Assembly: GCF_003076475.1 (NCBI RefSeq) | Contig: NZ_CP020919.1 | Span: forward strand, 1,054,001-1,118,000 | Reading direction: 5' to 3' | Source: Flavobacterium kingsejongi | GTDB taxonomy: Bacteria > Bacteroidota > Bacteroidia > Flavobacteriales > Flavobacteriaceae | Length of the DNA: 64,000 nt | Part shown: positions 25,285 to 34,711 of the stretch, one piece after another | Numbering within the stretch: position 1 is the stretch's first letter | Layout: the number at the start of each line of letters is the position of its first letter | Made by a program: the position numbers and the translations under genes | Notes under the pieces: model-generated | What the model saw: only the letters and a program-made list of their open reading frames with translations | Databases searched by the model: none | What the model was told of the DNA's origin: nothing

Positions 25285-27384
25285 TTAGACCATTTCTGAA
25301 ACTGTGGCCAAAACCTGGTCATTCTTTTCAGAATTTTTCAAATCGGAAAGTTGTGATTTAAATTCGTTCAAATTTGCGCTATCTCTTTTTAAATTTTGCA
25401 ACACCTCATAGCGTACATATGGAGATTCACTTTTTAAAGACATTGTATATAATTTATGTAGCAATTCTAAATCAACGTCAGTTGTTTTAAGCGCAGTATT
25501 ATATTTCAAAAGTAAATTTGAAAACAGCAATGAACTCTTCGTATTGTTGACATTCTTTTTCAAAGTATTTTGCAACAAACTGAAATTTGAAACTGTTTTT
25601 AAAGTTTCACCAATGGCCGATTCGATAACAAATCGCTCTTCCGCAGTAGCTACTTTAAAATATTTATTGATTTCTTTAAGCCCATTATTAATGCTATTCT
25701 CTTCTTTTTTACCTTTTTCTTCCCAGGTATCCTTCAATCCAACAGTCCTGTTAAAAACAATATTATTTTCTGTACTATCCTTATCCACAGTAAAATAGCC
25801 CAATCTTTGAAATTGGAATTTATCTCCCGGTTTCACATCTTTCAAGCTTGGCTCAAGATACCCTTTGGATATTTTTAGAGAGTTTGGATTAACAAATTCT
25901 AAAAAGTCTTTTCCTTTGTGGGTGTCTGGTGATTCATCACTAAACAAGCGATCGTACAGCCTGATTTCAGCTTCAATAGCATGATCCACAGCTACCCAAT
26001 GCAAGGTTCCTGATACTTTTCGCTGACTGGCTTCTGTACCGCTGCCACTCAAACTATCGATATCGTAGGTAACATGAATTTCAGTAATTGTTCCATTTTC
26101 ATCTTTTACAACTGACTCACCTTTAATGATGTAAGCATTTTTAAGGCGTACTTCTTTTCCTAAAGTCAAACGGAAAAATTTGCTGCTGGCTTCTTCCAGG
26201 AAATCTTCCCTTTCGATATATAATACTTTCGAAAAAGGAACTTTTCTAAAACCGGCAGTGTCATCTTCCTGATTATTTTCCGCTTCAAGCCATTCAGTCT
26301 TATCTGCCGGATAATTATCAATAATCAATTTTACCGGATCTAAAACAGCCATAACCCTTGGTGCAATTTTATTCAGGTCTTCACGAACACAAAATTCCAA
26401 AACACTGACATCGATAAGGTTATCCCGTTTTGCTATCCCCGTTGTATTGGTGAAATTACGGATAGCAGCAGATGTATACCCTCTTCTTCTCATTCCCGAA
26501 ATTGTAGACATCCTTGGATCATCCCAACCATTCACATGTTTTTCATTCACCAATTGCAGTAATTTTCTTTTGCTTACTACGGTGTGTGACAGATTCCTCC
26601 TGGCAAATTCCCTTTGTTTTGGACGTACTTTATCTGCCCCACAAATTTGATCCAAAAACCAATCGTATAATTCACGGTGTGGTAAAAATTCCAGTGTGCA
26701 GAAGGAATGTGAAATTTGCTCGAGGTAATCGCTTTCCCCATGAGCCCAATCGTACATTGGGTAAATTTTCCAATCGGTTCCGGTTCGGTGGTGCGGCTTA
26801 TGTAGAATGCGATACATGATCGGATCCCGCATGAGCATATTCGTCGATTTCATATCGATTTTGGCACGCAAAATATGTGTTCCTTCGGGAAATTCACCAT
26901 TCTTCATTCTTTCGAATAAGTCAAGATTTTCTGCCACGGAACGTTCCCTGAATGGACTATCGGTACCGGTTACTGTTGGTGTTCCTTTTTGTGCAGCCAT
27001 CTCTTCTGAAGTCTGGCTGTCAACATAAGCCTTACCATTTTTAATAAATAATACGGCCCAGTCGTACAACTGATCGAAATAATCAGATGCATAACGTTCT
27101 TCTGCCCACTGGTAACCAAGCCATTCGATATCACGTTTGATCGCATCCACAAATTCCTGCTCTTCTTTGGCTGGATTCGTGTCGTCAAAACGCAGATTTA
27201 CGGGAGATTGGTAATCAATCCCCAAACCAAAATTTAATGCAATCGAACTCGCATGCCCGATGTGCAAATACCCGTTGGGTTCTGGTGGAAAACGAAAACG
27301 CAATTTATCCTGCGGAAGGCCATTTTTAATATCTTCCTCAATGATTTGCTCTATAAAATTCAATGATTTTTCTTCAGTGGACAT
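25285..27384 (-). CDS. glnS: Glutaminyl-tRNA synthetase with a C-terminal extension
   Basis: The class I synthetase charges tRNA-Gln directly. The ATP site motif PPEPNGYLHIGHASSIALNF (about 31-50) and the KMSKS counterpart VVSKRK (about 268-273) are clear, and the TLHWVAVDHAIEAEIRLYDRLF segment marks the beta-barrel anticodon-binding domain. The catalytic and anticodon parts end around residue 560. About 135 residues of helical, Lys/Asn-rich sequence follow. Many Bacteroidetes GlnRS are annotated as fused to a YqeY domain at this position. I cannot confirm that fold here, since the usual YqeY signatures are not evident. The start at 27384 (MSTEEK) is preferred over an ATG two codons earlier. 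A good promoter lies 20-50 bp upstream. Confidence 0.93.
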   Translation of the reverse strand: MSTEEKSLNFIEQIIEEDIKNGLPQDKLRFRFPPEPNGYLHIGHASSIALNFGLGIDYQSPVNLRFDDTNPAKEEQEFVDAIKRDIEWLGYQWAEERYASDYFDQLYDWAVLFIKNGKAYVDSQTSEEMAAQKGTPTVTGTDSPFRERSVAENLDLFERMKNGEFPEGTHILRAKIDMKSTNMLMRDPIMYRILHKPHHRTGTDWKIYPMYDWAHGESDYLEQISHSFCTLEFLPHRELYDWFLDQICGADKVRPKQREFARRNLSHTVVSKRKLLQLVNEKHVNGWDDPRMSTISGMRRRGYTSAAIRNFTNTTGIAKRDNLIDVSVLEFCVREDLNKIAPRVMAVLDPVKLIIDNYPADKTEWLEAENNQEDDTAGFRKVPFSKVLYIEREDFLEEASSKFFRLTLGKEVRLKNAYIIKGESVVKDENGTITEIHVTYDIDSLSGSGTEASQRKVSGTLHWVAVDHAIEAEIRLYDRLFSDESPDTHKGKDFLEFVNPNSLKISKGYLEPSLKDVKPGDKFQFQRLGYFTVDKDSTENNIVFNRTVGLKDTWEEKGKKEENSINNGLKEINKYFKVATAEERFVIESAIGETLKTVSNFSLLQNTLKKNVNNTKSSLLFSNLLLKYNTALKTTDVDLELLHKLYTMSLKSESPYVRYEVLQNLKRDSANLNEFKSQLSDLKNSEKNDQVLATVSEMV

Positions 27385-27402
27385 AAACATAAAATTAGGC
27401 TA

Positions 27403-27435
27403 CAAAAATAACAAAGTAATCCTTGAAAAGGGCAA
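27403..27435 (-). promoter_or_regulatory. glnS promoter (TTG-N22-TATTTTTG)
   Basis: On the minus strand a TTG at 27433-27435 and TATTTTTG at 27403-27410 are 22 bp apart, fitting the flavobacterial consensus, and would start transcription about 15 nt before the glnS ATG. Confidence 0.5.
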
Positions 27436-27612
27436 TAATTATTATACTTCTTCGAATTACAATCAAAAAATAAATTCAAAATTTTAACGATTTGAAAATA
27501 AAAATGACTATAAATATATAAAAGCACAACGTTTTTAGTTAACGAAAACGATATAGTTAATATGTCGTAAGAAAAAACAGCCAATAGCATAATGAAATGT
27601 TAATAAAAATAT

Positions 27613-27620
27613 TACTTTTG
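27613..27620 (+). promoter_or_regulatory. Candidate -7 box for the spr operon
   Basis: TACTTTTG matches TAnnTTTG within the 364-bp region between glnS and sprC, predicting a 5' untranslated region of about 125 nt. No -33 TTG is seen at 17-23 bp. The same TACTTTTG octamer stands before the paralogous adhesin unit at 5511-5518. Confidence 0.4.
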
Positions 27621-27748
27621 AAAGATTAAAAACTAAGTACTTTGAAGATGGTCTAAAATTAAAAAACAGTAATAGCAAGTTATCCCCATATCTGGCCCAT
27701 TACATATTAAATATTATGTAACTAATTGTTTCGTAATACGTAACTACT

Positions 27749-30700
27749 ATGAAAATAACTTTACCTTCTAAGACAATTAGTTGGTGTTTTATTGCATTGG
27801 TATTTGTTTGTAGCACCCCACTCTATTCACAATTCATCAATGCTCCAACCCTGGGCTTTACTGAAGCCTGTGCCTCTCCGGCATTCAATCAGTTTAATGC
27901 TTCTTTTTCCTATCTTGGAAATTTTGGCACGGGTAACCAGTTTATTGTAGAACTGTCTGCTCCCGGCGGCACTTTTACACAATCTACTGTGGTAGCGACT
28001 CTTCCACAGCATACTTCCCCGGTTCCAACTTCTTTTTCCTTACCGACTAACCTCATTGGAGGAACTTATAAAATACGCATCCGAAGTACTACTCCTGCTA
28101 TCACCAGTGCAGCCTCGAACTTGTTATTTTATGCGAATTACATGTCCTACAACCAGAGTTTTTCCATCAATAACAGCCAGCCCAACATCAACCTTTGTGG
28201 CGGAGAAAATTATACGCTTTCGATAGATGCCAATGCCAGTGCGCCTATAAACAATCCCAACCTGACGTATAAATGGATGCGGAATTTTGGAGAAATAACC
28301 GGTCAGACGGGTTCTTCTATTGTAGTCAATCAGCCGGGATCCTATTATGCCCTGGTAAACTATGGAAATTGCAATCCTTCTTCCCAGGCCTATTCCAATG
28401 CAGTAACTGTGGCAGTAAGCCCGTCACTAACGGTAACTCTAACCACGGATGATAACTCCAATGTAATTTGTGATGGAGATGATAAAGTCTTAGTCAGTTC
28501 GGTACAAAATCCGAGTTATTCCTACCAATGGTACCATAATGATGTGTTACAGCCCAATGCTACTACCGATCTCTTCACGGCAACACTACCGGGCAACTAT
28601 TACCTGAAAGTGGTCACCGGAACCTGCTTTTATCAATCGAATACACTACTACTTACGACTGCTCCCATAACAGCTACACTCAATCTTCCAGCTGTTAGCA
28701 CCATTATACCCGGAGAAGAAAAAACGATTATCCTAACCGACAATGCCCTACAGCCTACTTACCAATGGTACAAAGATGGTCAGCTCCTAACCGGAGAAAC
28801 ATCACCTTCCCTAATCACAGGCCAGGCCGGAACCTATAAAGTAATCCTTACACAAAACCAGGGATGCCTTACACAAATCGAAAGGACGGTTACCTTAGCC
28901 TATCCACTATCATTTGAAGCCGTTGTAAGTGCAGGCACATATCAATCGTGTGTCAGTACTTCCGCTACTCTTTCCCTAACGGAACTTAAAGCCATAACCG
29001 CTAACGGAACCGTAGATATTACACAGAACAATTATGGCTATGCCCTTCAGTGGTTCCAGAATACTACTGCTATCAATGGTGCCACAACGCCTGCACTAAT
29101 CCTGAATGACGCTACAGCCAATGGCAATTACAGCCTGCAAATCAGTATTCCAGAATTCGCCCCTGTTGTTTCCAATACCATAGCGATCGACCTGAAAATA
29201 ACCGAAGCAAATGTGCTGACTGCCTCAGACCCTTTGTGTACTGAAGGAAATCCAGTGGTATTAAGCAGTAGCGTGGCTAATGTGGCCTATACCTACAAAT
29301 GGCAAAAAGATGGCATCACGATAGCTGGTGCTGTATTGCAAAATTATACTGCAACAACCTCCGGAACATATACTGTTAGCATCCAAAGTGGTGCCTGCAC
29401 AGTGCTTTCCAATCCTATAGTCCTTAGCACAGCTTCTATTACAGCCACCATCGATGGGCCTTCAACAGATGTGCTGTTTCCGGGACAACAAAAAACACTG
29501 ACTACAACAACTAATGCTTTACAGCCCACTTATATCTGGTACCGAAATGAGCAGGTAATTCCATTACAAACGAATGCCAGCATCCAAATCAGCGAGCCTG
29601 GAGTATATCGGGTGGCTGTCACTCAAAACGAGGATTGTGTACTGACTGCTGAAAGTAGCGTTACTATTGCCTATCCTTCAGTATTTGAGGTGAGCATCCA
29701 GTTACCGCCCTCCTACCAGGAATGCGTAACGGAAAATGTAACCTTAAGCATGAGCCAGTTTACAGCAGAAACGGCAAATGGCCCAGTCGACCTTAGTGCC
29801 AACCCTTACAATTATGACTTTCAATGGTATAAAAATGGGATTGCCGTAACCAATGCAACCACAGCTTCCCTGATCCTAAACGGTGCTGAAACCAATGGGA
29901 TTTATACGCTTATTGTGACAATTCCTGATTTTGATCCGGTAAGCACTAATGCCATTACCGTACAGCTTGCTATTCCAAATACAGTCATCAGTACTACCGA
30001 TGTCCTCTGTGAAGAAGGTGATTCGGTACTTTTGCAATCCAATATTGTCGGTACTACGTATACTTATTCATGGCAAAAAAATGGAGTCACCATTGCCACA
30101 GCAAACCAAAATAATTACACTGCAACGACCTCCGGCACCTACATATTAACTGTTATGAATGGTAACTGTACCACTACTTCAAATACTATCCAATTACAGT
30201 CAGGCGCTATTAGTGTCTCCATTCAGCCTTTAGCGGATCTGTTGATCCTGCCGAACCAGACCCGTATCCTAACAGCAATCACCTCTGCCCTGCAACCGAC
30301 TTACAGTTGGTATAAAGAGAGTGTATTGCTACCCGGTGAAAACAACAGTACCCTGACAGTGTCACAACCGGGTGATTATACTGTAAGGGTCACACAAAAC
30401 CAAGGATGTACATTGAGCGGGGAAAGTCAAATCATAACCTTAGTTTACCCAACAGGATTTGAAGCCGAGGTAACAACAGCTGCCTATCAGGAATGCATCA
30501 CTGAAAATACATCACTAAGCTTAAGCCAGTTTACTGCACTTACACAATCGGGTACTATTGATCTTATCACAAATCCCTACCAATACACTTTTCAATGGTA
30601 TAAAAATGGCACCCCAATACTCAACGCCAATGCCACAACACTCGCATTAGTTGGAAATACAGCCAGTGGCAATTACCAACTGGAAATCACAATCCCTGAT

Positions 30701-33016
30701 TTTAGTCCTGTGGTATCGAATACGATTGCCCTGCAGCTGGCTCTTGAAAATCCGGTCATTAGTACTACGGACCTGTTGTGTGAAGAAGGAGATGCAGTAC
30801 TGCTGCAATCCAATAGTACTGCTCTCGGAAATGTATATTCATGGCAAAAAAATGGCATTCTAATACCTGATGCTGATCAAAATAATTATACTGCAACGAC
30901 TTCCGGAACGTATACGATGATTGTCATGCATGGCAATTGTACCGCTACTTCCAATAGTATTACACTTCAGGCAGGAACGATCACCGCAGCAATCCAACCA
31001 CTGACAGATTTAGTGATTCTTCCGAATCAAACCCGAACCCTTACCGCCATCACATCTGCTTTACAACCTACTTACAGTTGGTATAATGCTGGCGTATTGC
31101 TACCGGGAGAGAATGCCAGTACACTCACCGTGTCACAACCGGGTGAGTACACTGTAAGGGTAACACAAAATCAAGGGTGTATCCTGAATGGGGAAAGTCA
31201 AATCGTGACCCTGGTATATCCAACAGGATTTGAAGTGGGTATCACCACAACTGCTTATCAGGAATGCAGTACTGAAAACATGACACTCAGCGTGGACCAA
31301 TTTAATGCACTTACCCAATCGGGGGTTATTGACCTTATTTCGAATCCGTATCAATATGCTTTTCAATGGTATAAAGACGATACTCCGGTACTCACCGCCA
31401 ATGCAGCCACACTTGCCCTAACTGGTACCGCAGACAGTGGCAGCTATCAGTTAGAGATTACAATTCCTGGCTTTAGTCCAGTCTTATCCAATACACTCAC
31501 TATACAATTGGCTATTACTACCATTCCGGTTATCACTACTACAGGCATTTTGTGTGGAACAGGTGACAGTATTGTATTGGAAAGTTCCATACAGGACCTG
31601 AGTTTTACGTATGAATGGTATAAAAATGGTATCCTGATTACTGATGCAGATCAGCCGGTTTACAGCACTACGACTGTGGGAGATTATAGTGTTACCATCC
31701 GAAAAGGAAACTGCTCCAGCACTTCGCTATCCTACACTGTTCAAACGGCTATAATTGATCTGGCCATCCAAAATGTTGATAATAGCATCATCCTCCCGAA
31801 TCAGGTCATAACGATTACGACGACGACTACAGCCCAACAACCGACCTATGAATGGTACCAAAATGGAATTCTTATCACGGGAGAACAAAACAGCACAATC
31901 GCGGCTACAACTCCTGGAACTTATAAAGTTATCGTAACCCAAACACAGGGGTGCATCCTGACCAAAGAAGCAGAAATAACATTGGTGTATCCACAAGGTT
32001 TTGATGTGGCTATCGGATCGAATAACTATCAGGAATGTGTCAATGAAACCGCTACCCTGCATATTTCACAATTCATAGCAAATACTGGGACAGGCACGAT
32101 TGATCTTTTGAACAATACCTATAATTACGGCTACCAATGGTATAAAGATACCCAGCCAGTAACAGGTGCTACCAGTGTCTCTCTTACAATTAATACTGCT
32201 GCGGAAAATGGCAATTATTACCTGGAAGTTACAATTCCCGGTTTTGCAGCAGTACAATCTAATTTATTCGTACTGAAATTAAAACTTGCGGAACAGGCTG
32301 TAATCAGTACTACAGATACGTATTGCGATCCCAATTCGACAGTCCTATTATCCAGTTCTGTAACGCATCCCTGGTACAGCTATGCCTGGTTTAAAACAGG
32401 CAATACTACTATTTTAGGGACACAACCAACGCTAACAGCACCAGGATTGGGCAGTTATTACCTTGAAATAAGTTACAATGGCTGTACTATCAGCTCAAAT
32501 ACACTGGATATAACGCCTTTCGACCCTTCATTGGTCACTATAGACGCTCCAGAGATGATCAGCCTTGTAGAAGGCACTACACAAACGATTACTGCCAGTG
32601 GGGCAACAGCTTACCTATGGACCAGTAATGGTACAGTAGTGTCTACAACTGCTCAGCTGACAATTTCCCAAGCCGGGACTTATGTGCTTACTGCCAGTGC
32701 AGGAAGGTGTGAAGTGGTGAAGACCATTACCGTTACCTTGCTTGAAAATCACTATACGGTGATTCCAAATGTAGTCACTCCCAATGCTGATGGTAGTAAC
32801 GATTTGTGGACACTCCCGGAAAAATACGCCTATCGGCCGAATGTTGAAATCGTAATTTATGATTCCAAGGGTAAAGTAGTATTCCAAACCGTGAACTACC
32901 AGAACAACTGGCCGACTGATGCTTTAAACCTTTCTAAGAAAACACCTGTGTATTATTATACCATCCTGGAGAATGGTACTATAATCAAAAAAGGATCAAT
33001 AACAATTATTAAATAG
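27749..33016 (+). CDS. sprC: SprC-like T9SS gliding-motility adhesin, tandem Ig modules
   Basis: The 1755-residue protein has a signal peptide (1-28, ending LYSQ), an N-terminal domain beginning INAPTLGFTEACASP, and five tandem modules of about 257 residues. Each module consists of Ig-like beta domains with motifs such as LQPTYxWY, QNQGC and FQWYK. A type B sorting domain (about 1670-1755, starting VIPNVVTPNADGSNDLW and ending GSITIIK) closes the protein. Type B domains direct export by the type IX secretion system with a SprF-type partner. The order of this gene with a PorP/SprF-like gene, a giant SprB and SprF matches the F. johnsoniae sprCDBF operon, in which sprC is needed for full gliding. 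The symbol rests on that synteny. The next gene begins 5 bp after the stop. A shorter paralogue lies at 3158-5341. Confidence 0.8.
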   Translation: MKITLPSKTISWCFIALVFVCSTPLYSQFINAPTLGFTEACASPAFNQFNASFSYLGNFGTGNQFIVELSAPGGTFTQSTVVATLPQHTSPVPTSFSLPTNLIGGTYKIRIRSTTPAITSAASNLLFYANYMSYNQSFSINNSQPNINLCGGENYTLSIDANASAPINNPNLTYKWMRNFGEITGQTGSSIVVNQPGSYYALVNYGNCNPSSQAYSNAVTVAVSPSLTVTLTTDDNSNVICDGDDKVLVSSVQNPSYSYQWYHNDVLQPNATTDLFTATLPGNYYLKVVTGTCFYQSNTLLLTTAPITATLNLPAVSTIIPGEEKTIILTDNALQPTYQWYKDGQLLTGETSPSLITGQAGTYKVILTQNQGCLTQIERTVTLAYPLSFEAVVSAGTYQSCVSTSATLSLTELKAITANGTVDITQNNYGYALQWFQNTTAINGATTPALILNDATANGNYSLQISIPEFAPVVSNTIAIDLKITEANVLTASDPLCTEGNPVVLSSSVANVAYTYKWQKDGITIAGAVLQNYTATTSGTYTVSIQSGACTVLSNPIVLSTASITATIDGPSTDVLFPGQQKTLTTTTNALQPTYIWYRNEQVIPLQTNASIQISEPGVYRVAVTQNEDCVLTAESSVTIAYPSVFEVSIQLPPSYQECVTENVTLSMSQFTAETANGPVDLSANPYNYDFQWYKNGIAVTNATTASLILNGAETNGIYTLIVTIPDFDPVSTNAITVQLAIPNTVISTTDVLCEEGDSVLLQSNIVGTTYTYSWQKNGVTIATANQNNYTATTSGTYILTVMNGNCTTTSNTIQLQSGAISVSIQPLADLLILPNQTRILTAITSALQPTYSWYKESVLLPGENNSTLTVSQPGDYTVRVTQNQGCTLSGESQIITLVYPTGFEAEVTTAAYQECITENTSLSLSQFTALTQSGTIDLITNPYQYTFQWYKNGTPILNANATTLALVGNTASGNYQLEITIPDFSPVVSNTIALQLALENPVISTTDLLCEEGDAVLLQSNSTALGNVYSWQKNGILIPDADQNNYTATTSGTYTMIVMHGNCTATSNSITLQAGTITAAIQPLTDLVILPNQTRTLTAITSALQPTYSWYNAGVLLPGENASTLTVSQPGEYTVRVTQNQGCILNGESQIVTLVYPTGFEVGITTTAYQECSTENMTLSVDQFNALTQSGVIDLISNPYQYAFQWYKDDTPVLTANAATLALTGTADSGSYQLEITIPGFSPVLSNTLTIQLAITTIPVITTTGILCGTGDSIVLESSIQDLSFTYEWYKNGILITDADQPVYSTTTVGDYSVTIRKGNCSSTSLSYTVQTAIIDLAIQNVDNSIILPNQVITITTTTTAQQPTYEWYQNGILITGEQNSTIAATTPGTYKVIVTQTQGCILTKEAEITLVYPQGFDVAIGSNNYQECVNETATLHISQFIANTGTGTIDLLNNTYNYGYQWYKDTQPVTGATSVSLTINTAAENGNYYLEVTIPGFAAVQSNLFVLKLKLAEQAVISTTDTYCDPNSTVLLSSSVTHPWYSYAWFKTGNTTILGTQPTLTAPGLGSYYLEISYNGCTISSNTLDITPFDPSLVTIDAPEMISLVEGTTQTITASGATAYLWTSNGTVVSTTAQLTISQAGTYVLTASAGRCEVVKTITVTLLENHYTVIPNVVTPNADGSNDLWTLPEKYAYRPNVEIVIYDSKGKVVFQTVNYQNNWPTDALNLSKKTPVYYYTILENGTIIKKGSITIIK
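28469..32323 (+). repeat. Five tandem ~771-bp modules within sprC
   Basis: The Cys codon of the LCEEGDxVLLQS-type landmark occurs at 28469, 29237, 30008, 30779, 31553 and 32324, giving spacings of 768, 771, 771, 774 and 771 bp. Five complete modules of 256-258 codons are therefore in phase. Confidence 0.85.
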
Positions 33017-33021
33017 TACGA

Positions 33022-34707
33022 ATGGTAAAAAAATACATTTATTTATTCCCGCTATTCACATTGTTCTGTCTTTTTAAGGCACAGGCACAGGAAGCTCCTG
33101 CCCTGACCTTTACCGTACCTTCCCAAAATGCTTTAGTCTATAACCGATTTCTGCAGAATCCTACTTTCTCCTTTGTACGGGAAAACAACACCCATATTTC
33201 AATGTACCACCGAAGCCAGTGGACACAGTTTGATAATTCACCCAAATTCTATATGCTGAGTTATTCCGGTGCATTCACAGAAAATTCCGGCTTGGGGATC
33301 GGATTGTTCAAACAGGAATTAGGCATACTTTCTAATTTTGGAGGTATTGCCAATTATGCTTACAATGTACAGCTGGCCGCAGACATGAACCTGACCCTTG
33401 GTTTTAACCTCAGCTATTACAACAGTGGTATTGATCATAGTAAAATTGCCGCAGAGCAACCGGATCCTTATCTGATGCAAATGGACAAATATTCATTGCT
33501 TACTTTAAATCCGGGAATTAACCTGAATTATAAACAATTCGATCTGGGCTTGTATGCTGAAAACATGGTCGATTATGATTTTAAATCAAGCCGTTCGGCA
33601 AAAGAATATTCACAAAAATCCATTTCCGGGCATTTGATGTATACCCATAAACTCACCACTGCACACGGGATGTTTGAAGCTGGTGATGTTACCGCAATGC
33701 TTCGGGGAAGGCAACAATTTGAAGATGAATTCTATTATGGTGCTTCACTACTGGTCGATTTTCCAAAACTCGGATGGGCACAGGTAGGTTATGACGGCCT
33801 TTATGGTATTGCAGTGGGAGCCGGTTTCCACATCACCCAAAAGCTTTCTTTAGGGTATGTTTATGAAAAAGGAATGAGGGACGCCCTTTCCAATTTAGGC
33901 CCCACACATGAAATCAATATGGTTTTTTCTATAAAACCCAAAAAAGGAACGTTACTACCGGAATCAAGAGGAACCGAAATGAGAGGCCCTTTTGAAGCCC
34001 TTAGTAAAAGTGACAGCCTAAAGATTAAAAGAACGGCCGCACAGGAAACGTTTCAGGATGACATGGAACGCCTGGAAGCGATTCAAACCCTTAAAAAATC
34101 ACTCGATAAGAAAAACCACCACCTCCTGGATATGATCATCCAGCAGGATTCCATTGAAAAACTCGTACGGGAAGATTTCGATAACCGATTAGCAAACCTG
34201 AAAAATTATGTTGCGAAACTGGAAGCTGAAAATGCAACAACTGCTGTTACTGCTACAGTAAAAAAAATCAATGAAAAAGCAGCCGAAAAAACACAAAAGG
34301 CCAATGATCCTGCTGTTGCCTCCAAGCCTATAGCAGGTACAGTCCCTATAAATAGTACAGAGAAAAACCTCGAAACGGAGGAGGAAATCCGGGCCTATTA
34401 TGCGAAAAAAACCAAACTGAAACGGGAAATTGTCCAGAAGGGCAATAAAATGAGCATCCAGGATATGGAATCCGGGTATTATATCATTACCAATGTCTTT
34501 TCAAGCCAGGTGCACGCCGATGAATTTATAGCAGAAATGGAGCGTAAAGGCCTCAAAACAAATTATTTTATCAACCCCAAAAACAATTATAGATATGTAT
34601 ACCTCAGAAAATTCCATGTTTGGAAAGAGGCCCTGATCTCTTATTATTCCAACGTAGACAATACTTATTTCGGCCCGATATGGATTTTGAGTATAAACAC
34701 TAATTAA
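33022..34707 (+). CDS. sprD: SprD-like PorP/SprF-family protein with SPOR-like C-terminal domain
   Basis: The 561-residue protein has a signal peptide (1-22, ending AQAQ), a PorP/SprF beta-barrel domain (about 25-310, with NRFLQNPTFSFVRENN and FDNSPKFYMLSYSG), a helical Lys/Glu-rich linker (about 330-470) and one C-terminal block of about 80 residues. That block begins GYYIITNVFSSQVHADEFIAEM, contains NPKNNYRYVYLRK and ends WILSIN; it is a SPOR-like module also found twice in the paralogue at 1074-3155. The gene sits 5 bp after sprC and 4 bp before sprB, so transcription is certainly shared. It probably assists export of the type B substrate SprC. The gene symbol follows the F. johnsoniae order sprC-sprD-sprB-sprF. 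In that species sprD mutants glide poorly. Confidence 0.75.
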   Translation: MVKKYIYLFPLFTLFCLFKAQAQEAPALTFTVPSQNALVYNRFLQNPTFSFVRENNTHISMYHRSQWTQFDNSPKFYMLSYSGAFTENSGLGIGLFKQELGILSNFGGIANYAYNVQLAADMNLTLGFNLSYYNSGIDHSKIAAEQPDPYLMQMDKYSLLTLNPGINLNYKQFDLGLYAENMVDYDFKSSRSAKEYSQKSISGHLMYTHKLTTAHGMFEAGDVTAMLRGRQQFEDEFYYGASLLVDFPKLGWAQVGYDGLYGIAVGAGFHITQKLSLGYVYEKGMRDALSNLGPTHEINMVFSIKPKKGTLLPESRGTEMRGPFEALSKSDSLKIKRTAAQETFQDDMERLEAIQTLKKSLDKKNHHLLDMIIQQDSIEKLVREDFDNRLANLKNYVAKLEAENATTAVTATVKKINEKAAEKTQKANDPAVASKPIAGTVPINSTEKNLETEEEIRAYYAKKTKLKREIVQKGNKMSIQDMESGYYIITNVFSSQVHADEFIAEMERKGLKTNYFINPKNNYRYVYLRKFHVWKEALISYYSNVDNTYFGPIWILSINTN

Positions 34708-34711
34708 AAAA

